Shown: positions 1 to 11,400 of the stretch, piece by piece
Layout of the letters: each line of letters opens with the position of its first letter
Position numbering within the stretch: the stretch's first letter is position 1
NCBI RefSeq assembly: GCF_000699445.3
Contig: NC_067202.1
Coordinates: 16,339,644 to 16,403,643 of the forward strand
Direction: 5' to 3'
From: Schistosoma haematobium
Taxonomy: Eukaryota > Platyhelminthes > Trematoda > Strigeidida > Schistosomatidae
Length of the DNA stretch: 64,000 nucleotides
Notes under the pieces: generated by a model
Told to the model about the DNA's origin: nothing
Databases searched by the model: none
The model's input: only the letters and a program-made list of their open reading frames with translations
Made by a program: the position numbers and the translations under genes

Positions 1-79
1 GTAGGAAATGATTTTCTACACAATTATACCCATTATTTAAGTACTTCAGTTCAGTCAAGCTATTATTTACTTAAATACA

Positions 80-575
80 TAAACATTAGTATAGGGAGGC
101 ACCCAACAGATATGTGCCATATTTCACCATTCGATTTGTGTGAGGTCTGGGATACTGTCCGGGTGCCCAAACCGAAGCAGCAGGTTTTCTTAGGGGGCCA
201 TACTCGGAGCCTTCGACCTGAAGGTCCAATCCATAAGGCAGTGGGACGACGTAAGGAGATGCAGTCCCATGTTAGTTGGAGACCAACGATTGGCTCACAC
301 ACCCTTTGTTCCTCCAGGATCCTGGAGCCCATGTTTACCATTGGTTTGGAATGAGGGCTTTCTAGCTCCCCTAGATGGATCCTCCATATCTAACAGCCCG
401 GTTAAATTACCGAGCATTCAATTTTCGTCCTCTCAATTTCGTAAACTCCCGTGATTCGAGAAGGCAGTGGCTAGGACTACCCTGGCAGTGGTTGCATGCA
501 CGTAGCCATGTGACAGCATTTGGAGAGGTAGATCTGACTCTCCCCACTCTCAGCCGTACTAGGACATTTTCTAAT
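80..575 (+). repeat. ~500-bp dispersed repeat, copy 1
   Basis: This segment matches six other places in the window (7775-8310, 10842-11340, 27186-27530, 53448-53972 on +; 34388-34885, 38110-38590 on -). Shared landmarks, in order, are a 'tattggtac' start, 'gtgcccaaaccgaagcag', 'ccatggtag'-type text, 'ggatcctggagc' and an 'agagcattt' end. Any ORF is short and broken differently in each copy, so I read it as a non-coding mobile repeat of unassigned class. No terminal repeat or target duplication was found. Confidence 0.75.
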
Positions 576-2230
576 GTTTATCGACTTACCTATCTTAGCT
601 ATTAGAAGACATTTATACAAATTTGGGATTTCTCTTTCGTTGAATGCATAAAACAATTATAATTCCTTGAACTAACGTAAGTGAATATTTTTTAGTTAAG
701 TATCCATTTGTTGTTTATTTTGCAGACTGTGTAGATAACTTTGATAGTTTCTGTAAACACCATTTGTTTGAACTAATTATTAATATCTATTATTCACAAT
801 ATTTACTAATGAGCCCTCATTATAGCTTTCTCAACATGGTGTTATGCAAGATATCCTGAAATTCAAGACAAGTCTGAAATTAGTAAGCATGTGTTTTTTA
901 AAAATCGATATACTACTGATATAATGAAGTATGAGTAGATCAGAATTCGTGTACGTTAAAGGAAATATGAAGTAAGCTATAATCATCAACTGTCAAAAAA
1001 CCCTTACGAATAATAGTAACTATCCTTTTACCACTAGAGTAAAACAACTTAATATGCGATTCTCTGAATTCTAGTTAATAAAATTTAAATTAAGACAAAC
1101 ATATCGGGAAAATTACCTTGATAAAACTAATTCTACCGCATATATCTTATACGCTCATATGTTCACATATAGATACACACCAAACGTCTCTCGGAAAATA
1201 AGCTAAAACTTTTCTGTTACAATGTACTATTTAAAGTTTCCAATGCATTGCGAGATGGTTATCGGAAAATAATTAAGGTATTTGTACGAAATAATGATTT
1301 CGTTCTACGTGATTGCTCACTGACTAAACCTTCTCTACGTTTGTTTATTTTTTTTTAACCAACTTTATATCCCTCTTTTATACATGTTCTAAGAAATTTA
1401 TATCTCTCTTCAGGATGCATATGTTTAGTGGTCCTATATATGATTTCAGTTAAATCCCATAATGTTTATTATCAAAATATACATGCAAACAATCCTCGAA
1501 TACATTTAACAGCTGCAATAAATGTTTTCTGAGCCACCTTTATAACCTTCGTATTAATACTTTCTCAGTAGCATCATTTAGAAACTGTGAATTCAAGTAC
1601 ACTGACTCCTTTGAAATAGTTGTTGTATTCGGTCTTATTTTTATTAAATTTTTGGAGGCGCCATATTTGACTCCAGTTAAATCCCATAATGTTTGTTATC
1701 AGAATACACATGCCAACAATCCTCGAATACATTTTACAGCTTAATTGGCGTTAGAGAATAACGTGGTAAAATAAGTCAAATACAATAATGAATTTCGAAT
1801 ACACATATTTCATACATTCATTGATCTGGACAGACAATCGAAGTGGAGAAAGTGAGGCGAAATAAAGTGACTCGCAGTGGAGAAGGCCAGCGAACCAACT
1901 CAATTTGATGATCAAGTGTAACTCAATATTCATATTCATATAAAAATAAGTTACAGATACGTGATGAATAGGGCAAGCAATCAACATCCATATGATCATA
2001 TAAAAACAGTCATGATTATTAAGTGAATAATTGACAAGCTCAAAATATGGCTTGAGAATAATGAATACACTGTCCTGTTCAGAAGCTAGAGTAAACTATT
2101 TGGGCTTAACGAAGTACCAGTCACTAAAACGCCTTCTTGGTCCAAACCGCACAATCCTCAAAGCCGAAATGGGTTCTTCAAAAGCTCCAGACGTCATATC
2201 ATTGATTCTTACGATACGACGAGTCAGGAT
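576..2230. other. AT-rich spacer with one direct duplication
   Basis: No gene is supported here. The only structure I see is an ~80-bp imperfect direct repeat, about 1434-1520 and 1665-1745, sharing 'ttaaatcccataatgttt' and 'caatcctcgaatacattt'. Confidence 0.5.
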
Positions 2231-2563
2231 AAATAACGACCAGACTGCCATATGATATTGTATTGGCACTGAGCCCTTATCACTTAATCCTCAAAGCTGA
2301 ATGCAGGACAATTGGGAAAATAGATATTCAACATTTAACGCGGAGAAAAACCCAACGATGAGAAGGCGGGAACAAGAAATCGGGTTAATTCGAATTAATC
2401 GGGTGGCATTGCTCATCCTCGTAGGCATGGTCGCTTTCTACAACTTACTTTTACTCATACTAAATATATTGTTCTATCTACAGTCTAAATGTGTTCTTCA
2501 TAATATGTTGTTGATTGTTACGACGTGACGAGTTGGTGTAGATAATGATGTGACTTTCACGTA
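2230..2563 (-). repeat. Left arm of a large inverted repeat
   Basis: From about 2317 to 2563 this is the near-perfect reverse complement of 4218-4464; both arms share the block around 'tcgggttaattcgaattaa'. A third, more diverged copy lies at about 53030-53345 in the orientation of the right arm. The small ORF at 2301-2528 lies wholly inside the repeat and is not taken as a gene. Confidence 0.7.
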
Positions 2564-3215
2564 AGGTTATTTAGATTTTTCTATCATTCTAGCAGTACTG
2601 ATGATGAACCTAGACCATAATTCTAAAGACTCACCCTATTTGATGTTGTTAGATAGCTTTCTGTGGTGATTGCTGGAAAAAGTATATAACAAAGGACTTT
2701 AGTTATTTGAGTCCCATAGGTTCTGACATTCACATTATGACGTTTGGACAGGCTCACTTTGTGATCGTTTTGCTTCTCCCCACTTTCTGTCTTCATTATA
2801 CCCTTTCGCAGCTCAAGTGAACCTCACTGGCCCCTTATGGAACTTCTAATTTCAAAAACCGAATATGTTACCACAGTTATTGACAAACGTACGCAAAAAT
2901 CAATATTAAATTGCACTAAAAGTTTAAAGACCAAAGAAGCATAACATAAATTTCTTATCAACCCTGGGACATATGTACTTGATCATTCAGTATGTCTTAC
3001 AAACATGCAACTGAAAGCTCTATATTTAAAGATAAGCTTCTGTGAGAATTAGATCTTCCCCGTAAAATATGATGAGGAAAGAAAATCGTTTAAAACGCAT
3101 TCTGAACCTTAAGAGAGTTCTTACCTAAAGTGTAGTCATTTGACCCAGAGTGTTCCATGTAGTCTTAACTTCACCCATATTGTAGCGTTATTGAAGAAGC
3201 TGCAAATTTTTCGGT

Positions 3216-3408
3216 CGTCTTCAGTGAGCTGATATCTCACAACAGACCTGGTTGAACTACACTGGTAACGGTTTCCCACTAGAACTCCAGGAGTATCTCT
3301 TGAAGTCAGTCACTAGCGAGCAGATTATTATTAACAGAGGAGGTTTGTGGAAGCCGTTATCAGTGGGGTTCAACCGGGTCTGTTGTGAGATATCAGCTCA
3401 CTGAAGAC
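3216..3408. repeat. Short inverted repeat (about 40-bp arms)
   Basis: The left arm 3216-3257 (begins 'gtcttcagtgagctgatatc') is the reverse complement of the right arm 3367-3408 (ends 'gatatcagctcactgaagac') with one or two mismatches and a loop of about 110 nt. It abuts the hammerhead SINE that starts near 3420. Confidence 0.7.
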
Positions 3409-3419
3409 AACGGTATACG

Positions 3420-3660
3420 GTGGCGCAACTTCGTGGATTGGTTGAAGTTAGACATTAACACCGTTGGATGCCGGCTCAGTGGTCTAATGGTTAAGTGATC
3501 GCGCGCGAAACAAGCAGGTCCTGGGTTCGAATCCCGTGGGTGCGAGATCATGGATGTGCACTGCTGAAGAGTCCCATACTAGGACGAAACGGCCGTGCAG
3601 TGCTTCCAGGTTTTCCATGGTGATCTAGCTTCAACTGACTCATGATTTTAATCTGTGAAA
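3420..3660 (+). repeat. tRNA-derived SINE with hammerhead ribozyme (family 2)
   Basis: A tRNA-like head with A-box-like 'tggtctaatgg' and B-box 'ggttcgaatcc' is followed by a hammerhead-like motif (3558-3603) and a tail 'cttccaggttttccatgg'. Other copies of this family lie at 33175-33360 (-), 33590-33850 (+), 37600-37830 (-, decayed), 38925-39062 (-), 39063-39180 (+), 40560-40810 (-), 54780-55245 (+), 55455-55650 (-) and 63250-63460 (-). tRNA-headed SINEs are copied by LINE machinery; the partner here is not known. Confidence 0.75.
3558..3603 (+). ncRNA. Hammerhead ribozyme motif, cleavage triplet mutated
   Basis: Stem I arms GCACTG/CAGTGC pair over 6 bp. The core is CTGAAGAG...CGAAA (position 7 of CUGANGA is free), stem II is TCC/GGA, and stem III is the very short ACGG/CCGT. 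The expected NUH cleavage triplet reads GTG, which should block cleavage. Very short stem III is typical of the animal SINE hammerheads known from schistosomes. Confidence 0.65.
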
Positions 3661-4084
3661 TTTCTAAAATTTCCGCAAACCCCTTCGCCAAAAATGTGGA
3701 ATTATTTTGTAATGTCGGGCCGTATTCAACTGACTTATTTCAGCCCATTACTATGATTGCGCATTCCATTCGGGATCAAGCTGCCCATCGAACACACTTT
3801 CTATCAGTTTGTTCGGCCCTACAAACCGTTGAGGAACATAGTATTTTATCCTTTCAATTAGGACTAAAATATCTTAGTGTTTAAAGACGACGTAGAAAAT
3901 CACCTCATGGCCCAAAGATCATACCATGAGAAAAGTACAAAATAAATGAATCTACACCTTATAGAATATAGGGATTTAAGAGGTGAAATCGTAATGATCT
4001 AGAGCATTATAACTGTATCTGTGACTGATTTTAAACAATTTCCCGAGTTCAATCCGAACACAAACCTATATAAAAGTAATAGTA

Positions 4085-4464
4085 CAGCACAACACACTCG
4101 ATTATGGGAGCGGCTGTAGAAGTATGGTGTACTATAATATCAGTGCCGCTGTAATAATAGACTTAATCATAAAACTGTAGATTTGTCATGGTGTAACTGT
4201 CTAGTCTATCAGCTCTTACATGGAAGTCACATCATTATCTACACCAACTCGTCACGTCGTAACAATCAACAACATATTATGAAGAACACATTTAGACTGT
4301 AGATAGAACAATATATTTAGTATGAGTAAAAGTAAGTTGTAGAAAGCGACCATGCCTACGAGGCTGAGCAATGCCACCCGATTAATTCGAATTAACCCGA
4401 TTTCTTGTTCCCGCCTTCTCATCGTTGGGTTTTTCTCCGCGTTAAATGTTGAATATCTATTTCA
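4085..4464 (+). repeat. Right arm of the large inverted repeat
   Basis: 4218-4464 is the reverse complement of 2317-2563. The preceding ~130 bp ('gtactataat', 'aataatagacttaatc', 'tgtagatttgtcatgg') match 52920-53040, so this is a fuller copy of the same family as 52640-53345. Confidence 0.65.
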
Positions 4465-5250
4465 CTATATTCTCTCGTGTTAGTGGCTTATGCCAGTGCA
4501 CACATTCTGCCTTTTATATGTAGTCAGGTCTTCAAAGCCCACAACAAATTCCATCAAGCTTTTCAACTGAAACCTTTATTTATTCCAAAGGAATCAGAGT
4601 CAGCATCCTTTTATAATTTATCAATCTTTCTTTTATTCCTGCTTGTTTCAAATGCCTTACTCCTGTCTGAAACCATTGGTATCAGGAACGAGCTAGTTAA
4701 GCGAAAGTTTCATTCATCCTGTTGAAAAACTGTCTGTCATTTGGCTGACTGTTAGGCGCTACTTTACAAGACTAATATAATCGCCATGGATCAGGTTCGC
4801 CGATAAGATCCGAACATGTCGGTGTTCAAGCATAGCCTAAGGGTGCGTACAGTCCCAAGATCAACTCATGCGAAAGAATCTAAAGGAAAGAAAAGCATGT
4901 AAAAGAGTAATACGTAGACTCAGTAATGATATAGCACGCATGTTTATTTAACAATCAAAGCAATCAATAATAATTTAAAATTACAAAGACATGAAGTTAA
5001 GGCGGTTTATCCACCAAGCTCAGAAGTTATTGCAGTAGGATTTCGAATTCGTTACTTATATTCTTATGACTAGATACCTAGGTTCCTACCTGGAGGTATT
5101 GGTGATCCACTGCCACTAGGTACGGAAGCCCGTTAAGCGAAAGGTTCTTTTATTCTGTCCACAATCATTTGAACCATTTGAAAGTTTCCAAAGAATGTAG
5201 ATTGGATATTGGAGGTGCGAAGCGGCTAATTGTAAACTTGACAGGTTGGC
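4465..5250. other. Upstream region of the delta-COP gene
   Basis: No exon or defined promoter element is recognised. An 'acag' at 5241-5244 lies 9 nt before the start codon and could serve as a splice or trans-splice acceptor, but no evidence beyond the dinucleotide supports that. Confidence 0.3.
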
Positions 5251-5253
5251 GCG

Positions 5254-5453
5254 ATGGTGAGTTGTCTTTTATTTAGCATCCAAAAATTAAGGTTCTGTTG
5301 GCTGCCTCTGTGTGTACTCGTGATGGTAAAGGTATGCTCATAGTGTGAATTTGCATTTAATCTATTAAGCTCTGGTGTCTCGACAGTTTGTGGAAATGAC
5401 AAAGGCAAGAATTGAAGGATTAATAGCGACATTTCCAAAGCTTCTTGGGACAG
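5254..5453 (+). CDS. ARCN1: delta-COP exons 1-3 with two micro-introns
   Basis: Exon 1 contributes only the ATG (5254-5256). A 35-bp intron (5257-5291, gtgagt..ttaag) precedes exon 2 (5292-5331, [13 protein letters not shown]), and a 38-bp intron (5332-5369, gtatgc..ttaag) precedes exon 3 (5370-5453, [17 protein letters not shown]). Removing both is required for frame and restores the conserved N-terminus. Schistosome genes are known for very short introns near the 5' end. Confidence 0.9.
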
Positions 5454-8400
5454 GTTAGTTTTCACTTTTTATTTCTCGAAGACTCACAGTTCTTGTTCAT
5501 ATGTCGTATTCAATAAATGTAAGGTGATTCCTTTATTTCAGCTCTAAGTCTGCTCAGTTAGACTTATGTCATATAATTTAACCGTTTTCTGGTTGTTATA
5601 CAAATATTGTCGGTCAGTTATTAAATGCAATTATCTACGTACACAGTTAAGTGTGTGTTCAGTGTTTGAAAATGCTTGACTTAAAATCACCTATTAAGTG
5701 TTTTACGTATTTATATGAAAAGTTTTTGCAGAACACGACTTATAATCCTAGTTGGCGTACTAATCTGACTTGGCCTAATCGGTTTTCTTTGAAACAGAAA
5801 ACTAACGTAAAGTATCGTCTGAGATGCTTTGCCTAACAAAACTCAGCTAATAATTTACTTGTTCAGTATATTTCTTTATTGATATATGTGGATTTGTGAT
5901 TGTATGAGCCAGGTGTACGGTGATGAATCAACACTTATTTCTGATTAGTTCATCTTATCGGGAATGTAAACGTGTAAATTCTCAAAGTTTTTATAACATA
6001 CCTGTTACGCTAGTGGGGTGGAATTTATAAACTGTAGTTGTCAGCTGAAAATAGATTTTTCGTATTGTCTTATTTTACATATATAGTATTGACTCAGTAT
6101 TCGCACTGAGGAAACGTGGTTTCAAGCCTGAGGACATTTCCCCTTATGAACCCCTACGATATTTGTATATCTAAGTCATGGATGTACCAGATTTTTAGCT
6201 CGCCAGGACCGTTATTGCCTATATTTTTTGCTTCCTAGGTAAACAACATACATTTGTGGAAACAGAATCTGTGCGGTATGTTTACCAACCTTTGGAAAAA
6301 TTGTATGTTCTTCTGATAACTACCAAAGCTAGCAATATACTCGAAGATTTGGAGACATTACGGCTCTTTGCACGTGTGGTACGTTTAGGAAATATTCTCA
6401 CTGATCATTCTATTTTTAATGTTCTCTTTAATTACATGTTCTTTTCTTGTACATATAGATACCGGAGTATGCTTGTGGTACCGATGAAAACGATGTACTG
6501 ACACATGCTTTCCAACTTATTTTCGCATTTGATGAAATCATAGCTCTAGGCTATAGAGAAGATGTCAACTTGTCACAAATTCGAACATATACGGAAATGG
6601 ACTCACACGATGAACGTGTGTTCCGTGCTGTACAGGAGGTATGTTCTCAACCACTACGTCTGGGGATATTTCTGTTTATTTAAAAAAAACTTATTTTGAG
6701 CTTTACATTGTCACAAATTCGTCTATTCTTTCACTTTTGTACTGGTAATGTCACTAAGGTTCACATTCCTCCGTTGGATTTGGAGATATACTTTAGCTAG
6801 TAATTTTGTTTCTGACTTTTATAATCTTTTTTGAACTCGTTTTCATGTGTTGATTTTTAGAACAAAGAACGTGATGCTAAAGAGCAAATGAAACAGAGAG
6901 CACGTGAACTACAACAAGCCCGACTAGAAGCTGGAAAACGCTCAGGTGGTATGAATCTTTCAGGATTCTCTAATTATCGTGGTGGGAAAGGAATGGGTGG
7001 TCTGTCAAATGATTTAAGTAAGCTTTCCTGTGTTTATTCGGATTGTAATGGAAGTAAAATATTGTCTACTATTATGTCAAAATTTTAAGGTGGTCACCTT
7101 TCTCATATTTCCGTAAGTGGTTTATCCACTTACCGTACGATTTTCTTACATATTTCTTTTGGTTCGTAGCATCTTTTTCGTGTTGTTTACGCAACTCGCT
7201 TTACAAGTGCAAGTTAGTGTACTTGTTTACATTTTCTTTTTGTGAGAGGTTATTATATTACGTAGGTGCTCAAACCAGATTACATGGTGCGGGGTTTGAA
7301 CCTACTGAGTATTGATTTGAAGCTGGGTACTGCCCTAACTTCTTACTGCACCGTGTGTTACAAATTGGTAGTTAAGTAGAATGCAAGGTTTGATGAGAAT
7401 ATTTACACTTAACTGCAGAATTTAATGCAAGATATTATAAGCTTGTAAAATCTACTATCCCGAAATTGCGACCAGTTACTTATTTGATATTCGTCAGCTT
7501 ACCATTTGCGAAGTGGCCACTGTTTTATGATATCAAGAGTGCTAATTTATTCAACGAAGACAGTTATTGCTAATACTGGGCATTAATATACAGAATAGTT
7601 CATCATTGCACATTTTTGATATAAAGGAAAGCAGCTAGTAAACTCGTTAAGCATTTAATTTGCCGGTTGAATACTTTCAGGCCGAGTGTTTATCATAATA
7701 CGACTAAACGGGTTAGATTAGAGAAATTCTCGTAAGCGCTAAGGTGTCATGGGATGTTTCGAATTTTGCGATTTATTATTTTATTTATTTATTTGAACAC
7801 AAACATTGGTACAAGTGGGCACCAAATGCACAATAACAATGAGGTCAGTGACAGTTATCACTGATATGCGTGAGGGCTGTCATACTGCCCGGGTGCCCAA
7901 ACCGAAGTAGTTGGTTTACGTAGGGATCGCACCCGGAGCCTTTGACCTGGAGGTCTAATCCACAAGTCAATGGAGCAACGTTAGTAGATGCAGTCCCATG
8001 GTAGTCGGTGGCCAACAATAGGCTCATACACTATTTGTTCCCTCAGGATCCTGGAGCTCATGTGCACCATTGGTTTGCAATCAAGACTTTCCAACTCCCT
8101 TAGGTGGATCCTCCATATCTACTAACCTAGTTAAAGCACCAAAAATTCACTTTTCGTCCTCTCGGTTTCGTAAACAACACCCGTAGTTCTAGAAGGCAGT
8201 GAGTGGGACTTGCGTGACCGTGCTTGTATACGCGTGTTTATATGAGAGCATTTAGAGAGGGAGAGCCGACTCTCCTCACCCTCGACCATATCAGGGCATT
8301 TCGGGGCTATGTTATATAAGCATTTAAAGCTATGTTAGGTTTTGTCACGTATTTTCCTTTTGCTAAAATTTTTTAATGTAACGTAGTACACCATTTACCT

Positions 8401-11400
8401 GTTTGTGAGGTTTGTCGAGTTATTAAATCCAACTGTGAAGTTTTTAAAATAGAAAAACCGTTCTCATGGCTGATTTCCATGTGTATATTCCTACCGTGTT
8501 ATCAACAGATGAACCTCGTGTAATCGTCATGAAAGATCGTTTGGGAGATGGGAATACGGATGTTCAAAGCTTGCCTACTACAAATCCAGCAACTATCTTA
8601 ACATCAGTGAAACGAAGTGGTATGCAACTTGGTGGTGGCCAGGGTGGTTTAAAAAGCATTGATCAGTTTGTGAATCGTCTAAAAGCCGAAGGTGAAGTAG
8701 TTAATGAAGATGTTATGAATTTAGTTAGCGGATCAGGCGGAGCAGATAACGTAATGAGTACTAATTCAACTTCTGCTTCAACTAAAAAGTCTCATGTTAA
8801 AAAAGAAAAGTAAGTCGTTTGCTTTAGAGTCTAAAAAAATTTATTCTGTCGAATAAACATGTTAATGGTTCGAAGAAAAGTAAACATTGATTTATATCCA
8901 TTTTCTTCATGCATTAGTTTAAAAGTATTAATATCTTAAAAGTACAATCAAGCTGGCATTTAATCATATTCATTCCTCTATAAAGCATAGAGGACCTGGA
9001 ACAAACGTACAACAGTCTAACTTATCTCACCTTATACCGGTACACTTCAAGAAGACTAATTAGATATCTTGTAATAATAGTGGTGGACATTTGGGAAGCA
9101 AACAAAATCGTAAAACACAGAGTACAGAACTATGTTATACTCTAGATTTAGGATAAGATTAGAACAAAATGCAAATTACTGCAACCGAATTCGAAACATG
9201 CTATCCAGTTTCTTCATTTATAGATTATGGACATTTAAGTAATATCAACCAAACAGTTTACATCATCCAATACCACACAGACCAACTGTCAATGACTTCA
9301 TTAATTGATGTCTTGGTTCGATCTTTTTTTCTCGAATAGCTGTGGCAACAACTAGGTACTCAATGGAATAATTATGCACTTGTAGATATCAGAGCTGTTA
9401 TATGTGGGATACAAATAGATGACAAAATAGTAATTCACGATTAGTTTTAGTTGTATCCTAAAACATTTTACTGTAAGCATTATGATACATTACAACTTAC
9501 AAGAGAATTCCTACGTAAAGCTTCACTTGATTGTCACAACTATGATTCCTAAAATTTCTTGGCTTATGTGTCAGCCTTAACTGTGAAGAAGCATGAATTT
9601 TTTTTCAATACCTACCACTAAGTAATCGTCTATTGTCTACAATCTTTATATTATAGGCCCATAGCGAAGCTGAATCGTTTCAGTAGTAGTATGGCTTAAT
9701 ATTTTTTATTTGGATTTTGAAAGTCATTTTTTCAACCATAAGTTTGTACATTTCAGTAGCAAGTAGTCGATGTGTTTTTTTCCTACACATTGTTTTTTTA
9801 GTCTGCATTTACGAATTGAGGAGAAGTTAATCGTTCAAGCTGGTCGTGATGGTGGTTTAGAAAGTATGGAGTTGCAAGGTACAATGTTTGCACAAGCTAT
9901 CACAAATGAAGCTTGTGAAGCGAAAATCCGAGTGGATACAAGTATGTGTACAAATCCGCCCAATGAACATCGGCCACCTGTTCAACTTCAAACACATCCT
10001 AATATTGATAAGAAAACTTTCATGGTGAGTTCTTCTTTCTTTATAATACTCAAATAGTATTTCAATGTAAACGACTTGATACTATGGTAAATTATGCTTG
10101 AAGATATGGATTTACTTTGCATGGGATGGTAAACATATTTTTTTCACAGAAACCAGTTGTTGATTGATTTGAAGTACACGATTGTAGACTATCGATGGTG
10201 GTCACTCACTTTAGTCCATCAACCTAGAGGTTTCATCATTACATTCTGTTGTAAGTTTGGATTTGACAAGTAAGTGAGTTTTGAATTGTTACGGTGAATG
10301 AATATAATGCCGATCGCTAGAAGTTATGCAATGATACTATGTACCCAAATGAAGTAAGACCCAAGTGAAGACAAGACAGTTTCCTTGTAGTATAGCTATT
10401 CTGTATGATAAAATAACTTATCTACGAAATATTGGCACAGAACAAACGTGGTTAAATATCATAAATGGTTGGAAAACATCAGTTTTGAAAGTCATCCACT
10501 CTCTAGTGAGTTAGAGGCTTCCAGACTAAATTTGATTAACCCAAGAACTGTAATGTCATACAGTTAGCACCTCATCATGCAACCAATAATTTGATATCCA
10601 TGTGTTTAAATTCTTCATACTGACTAATGGTGAGTCGTTGACTAGTTTAACATTTCCTGTCAAGCGATTCGATAAAAGATTTATGTAACATAAACACGTT
10701 AAATAGCACTATATCTGTTCCTTGTTCATTTGTAATTATGGGTGTGCTTTCCTACATATTCATACTGTGATTCATTGTTTCGACTAGTCTAGTTAAATTA
10801 TTTTAATCATATCTACAACTTGTATTATAAACGTGATATTTATTTATTTAAACCCGTAAATATTGGTACAAAGGAACCGAAATATTTATACAACACAAAT
10901 CATTGAGTTAGTGTATGAAACAGAATATTGCCCGGTTGCGCGAACAGAAGCAGGTGGCTTTCTAAGAAACCCACTCACCGAGCCTTTGACTTAGAGGTCT
11001 AATCCATAAGGCAATGGAGCAACGTTAGGAGATGTCTCATAATAACCGATGACGGACAGTAGGCTCATACGCCATTTATTCAATCAGCCCATGTGCTGCA
11101 CCACTGGTCTATAATAGGGGTTTTCCAACTCCCCTAGATGGATTCTCTGTATCCATCAACCGTTTTTAAACCTTCGTCGGACATTCGCCTTTGTCCTCTC
11201 AATTTGATAAAAGGAACTTCGGGTATGAAAAGGCAGTCAGTAAAACTTCCCTGGAGGTAGCTGTATATGGGTGGGGATGTGAGAGTATTTAGGGAAAAGC
11301 AGAGTCCCACCACCCTCGGCTGTACCAGGGCAATTCCTGGATCAGATTAGGGACATTCAACTCAGCAACGGCGAGCCGATGATATCCTTCGATGTAACAG

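Noticed and set aside
2301..2528. 75-aa ORF with a hydrophobic segment
   Set aside because: It lies entirely inside an inverted, multi-copy repeat and is not kept in the 53-kb copy.
3473..3545. tRNA gene (A-box and B-box, GGTTCGAATCC)
   Set aside because: It does not fold into a full cloverleaf by eye and the same head recurs, mutated, in front of a hammerhead in many copies, so it is a SINE head.
8466..8813. ATG at 8466 as the start of a separate 115-aa gene
   Set aside because: The frame is delta-COP linker sequence that joins exon 6 in phase through the acceptor at 8508; the bases from 8466 to 8508 are then intronic.
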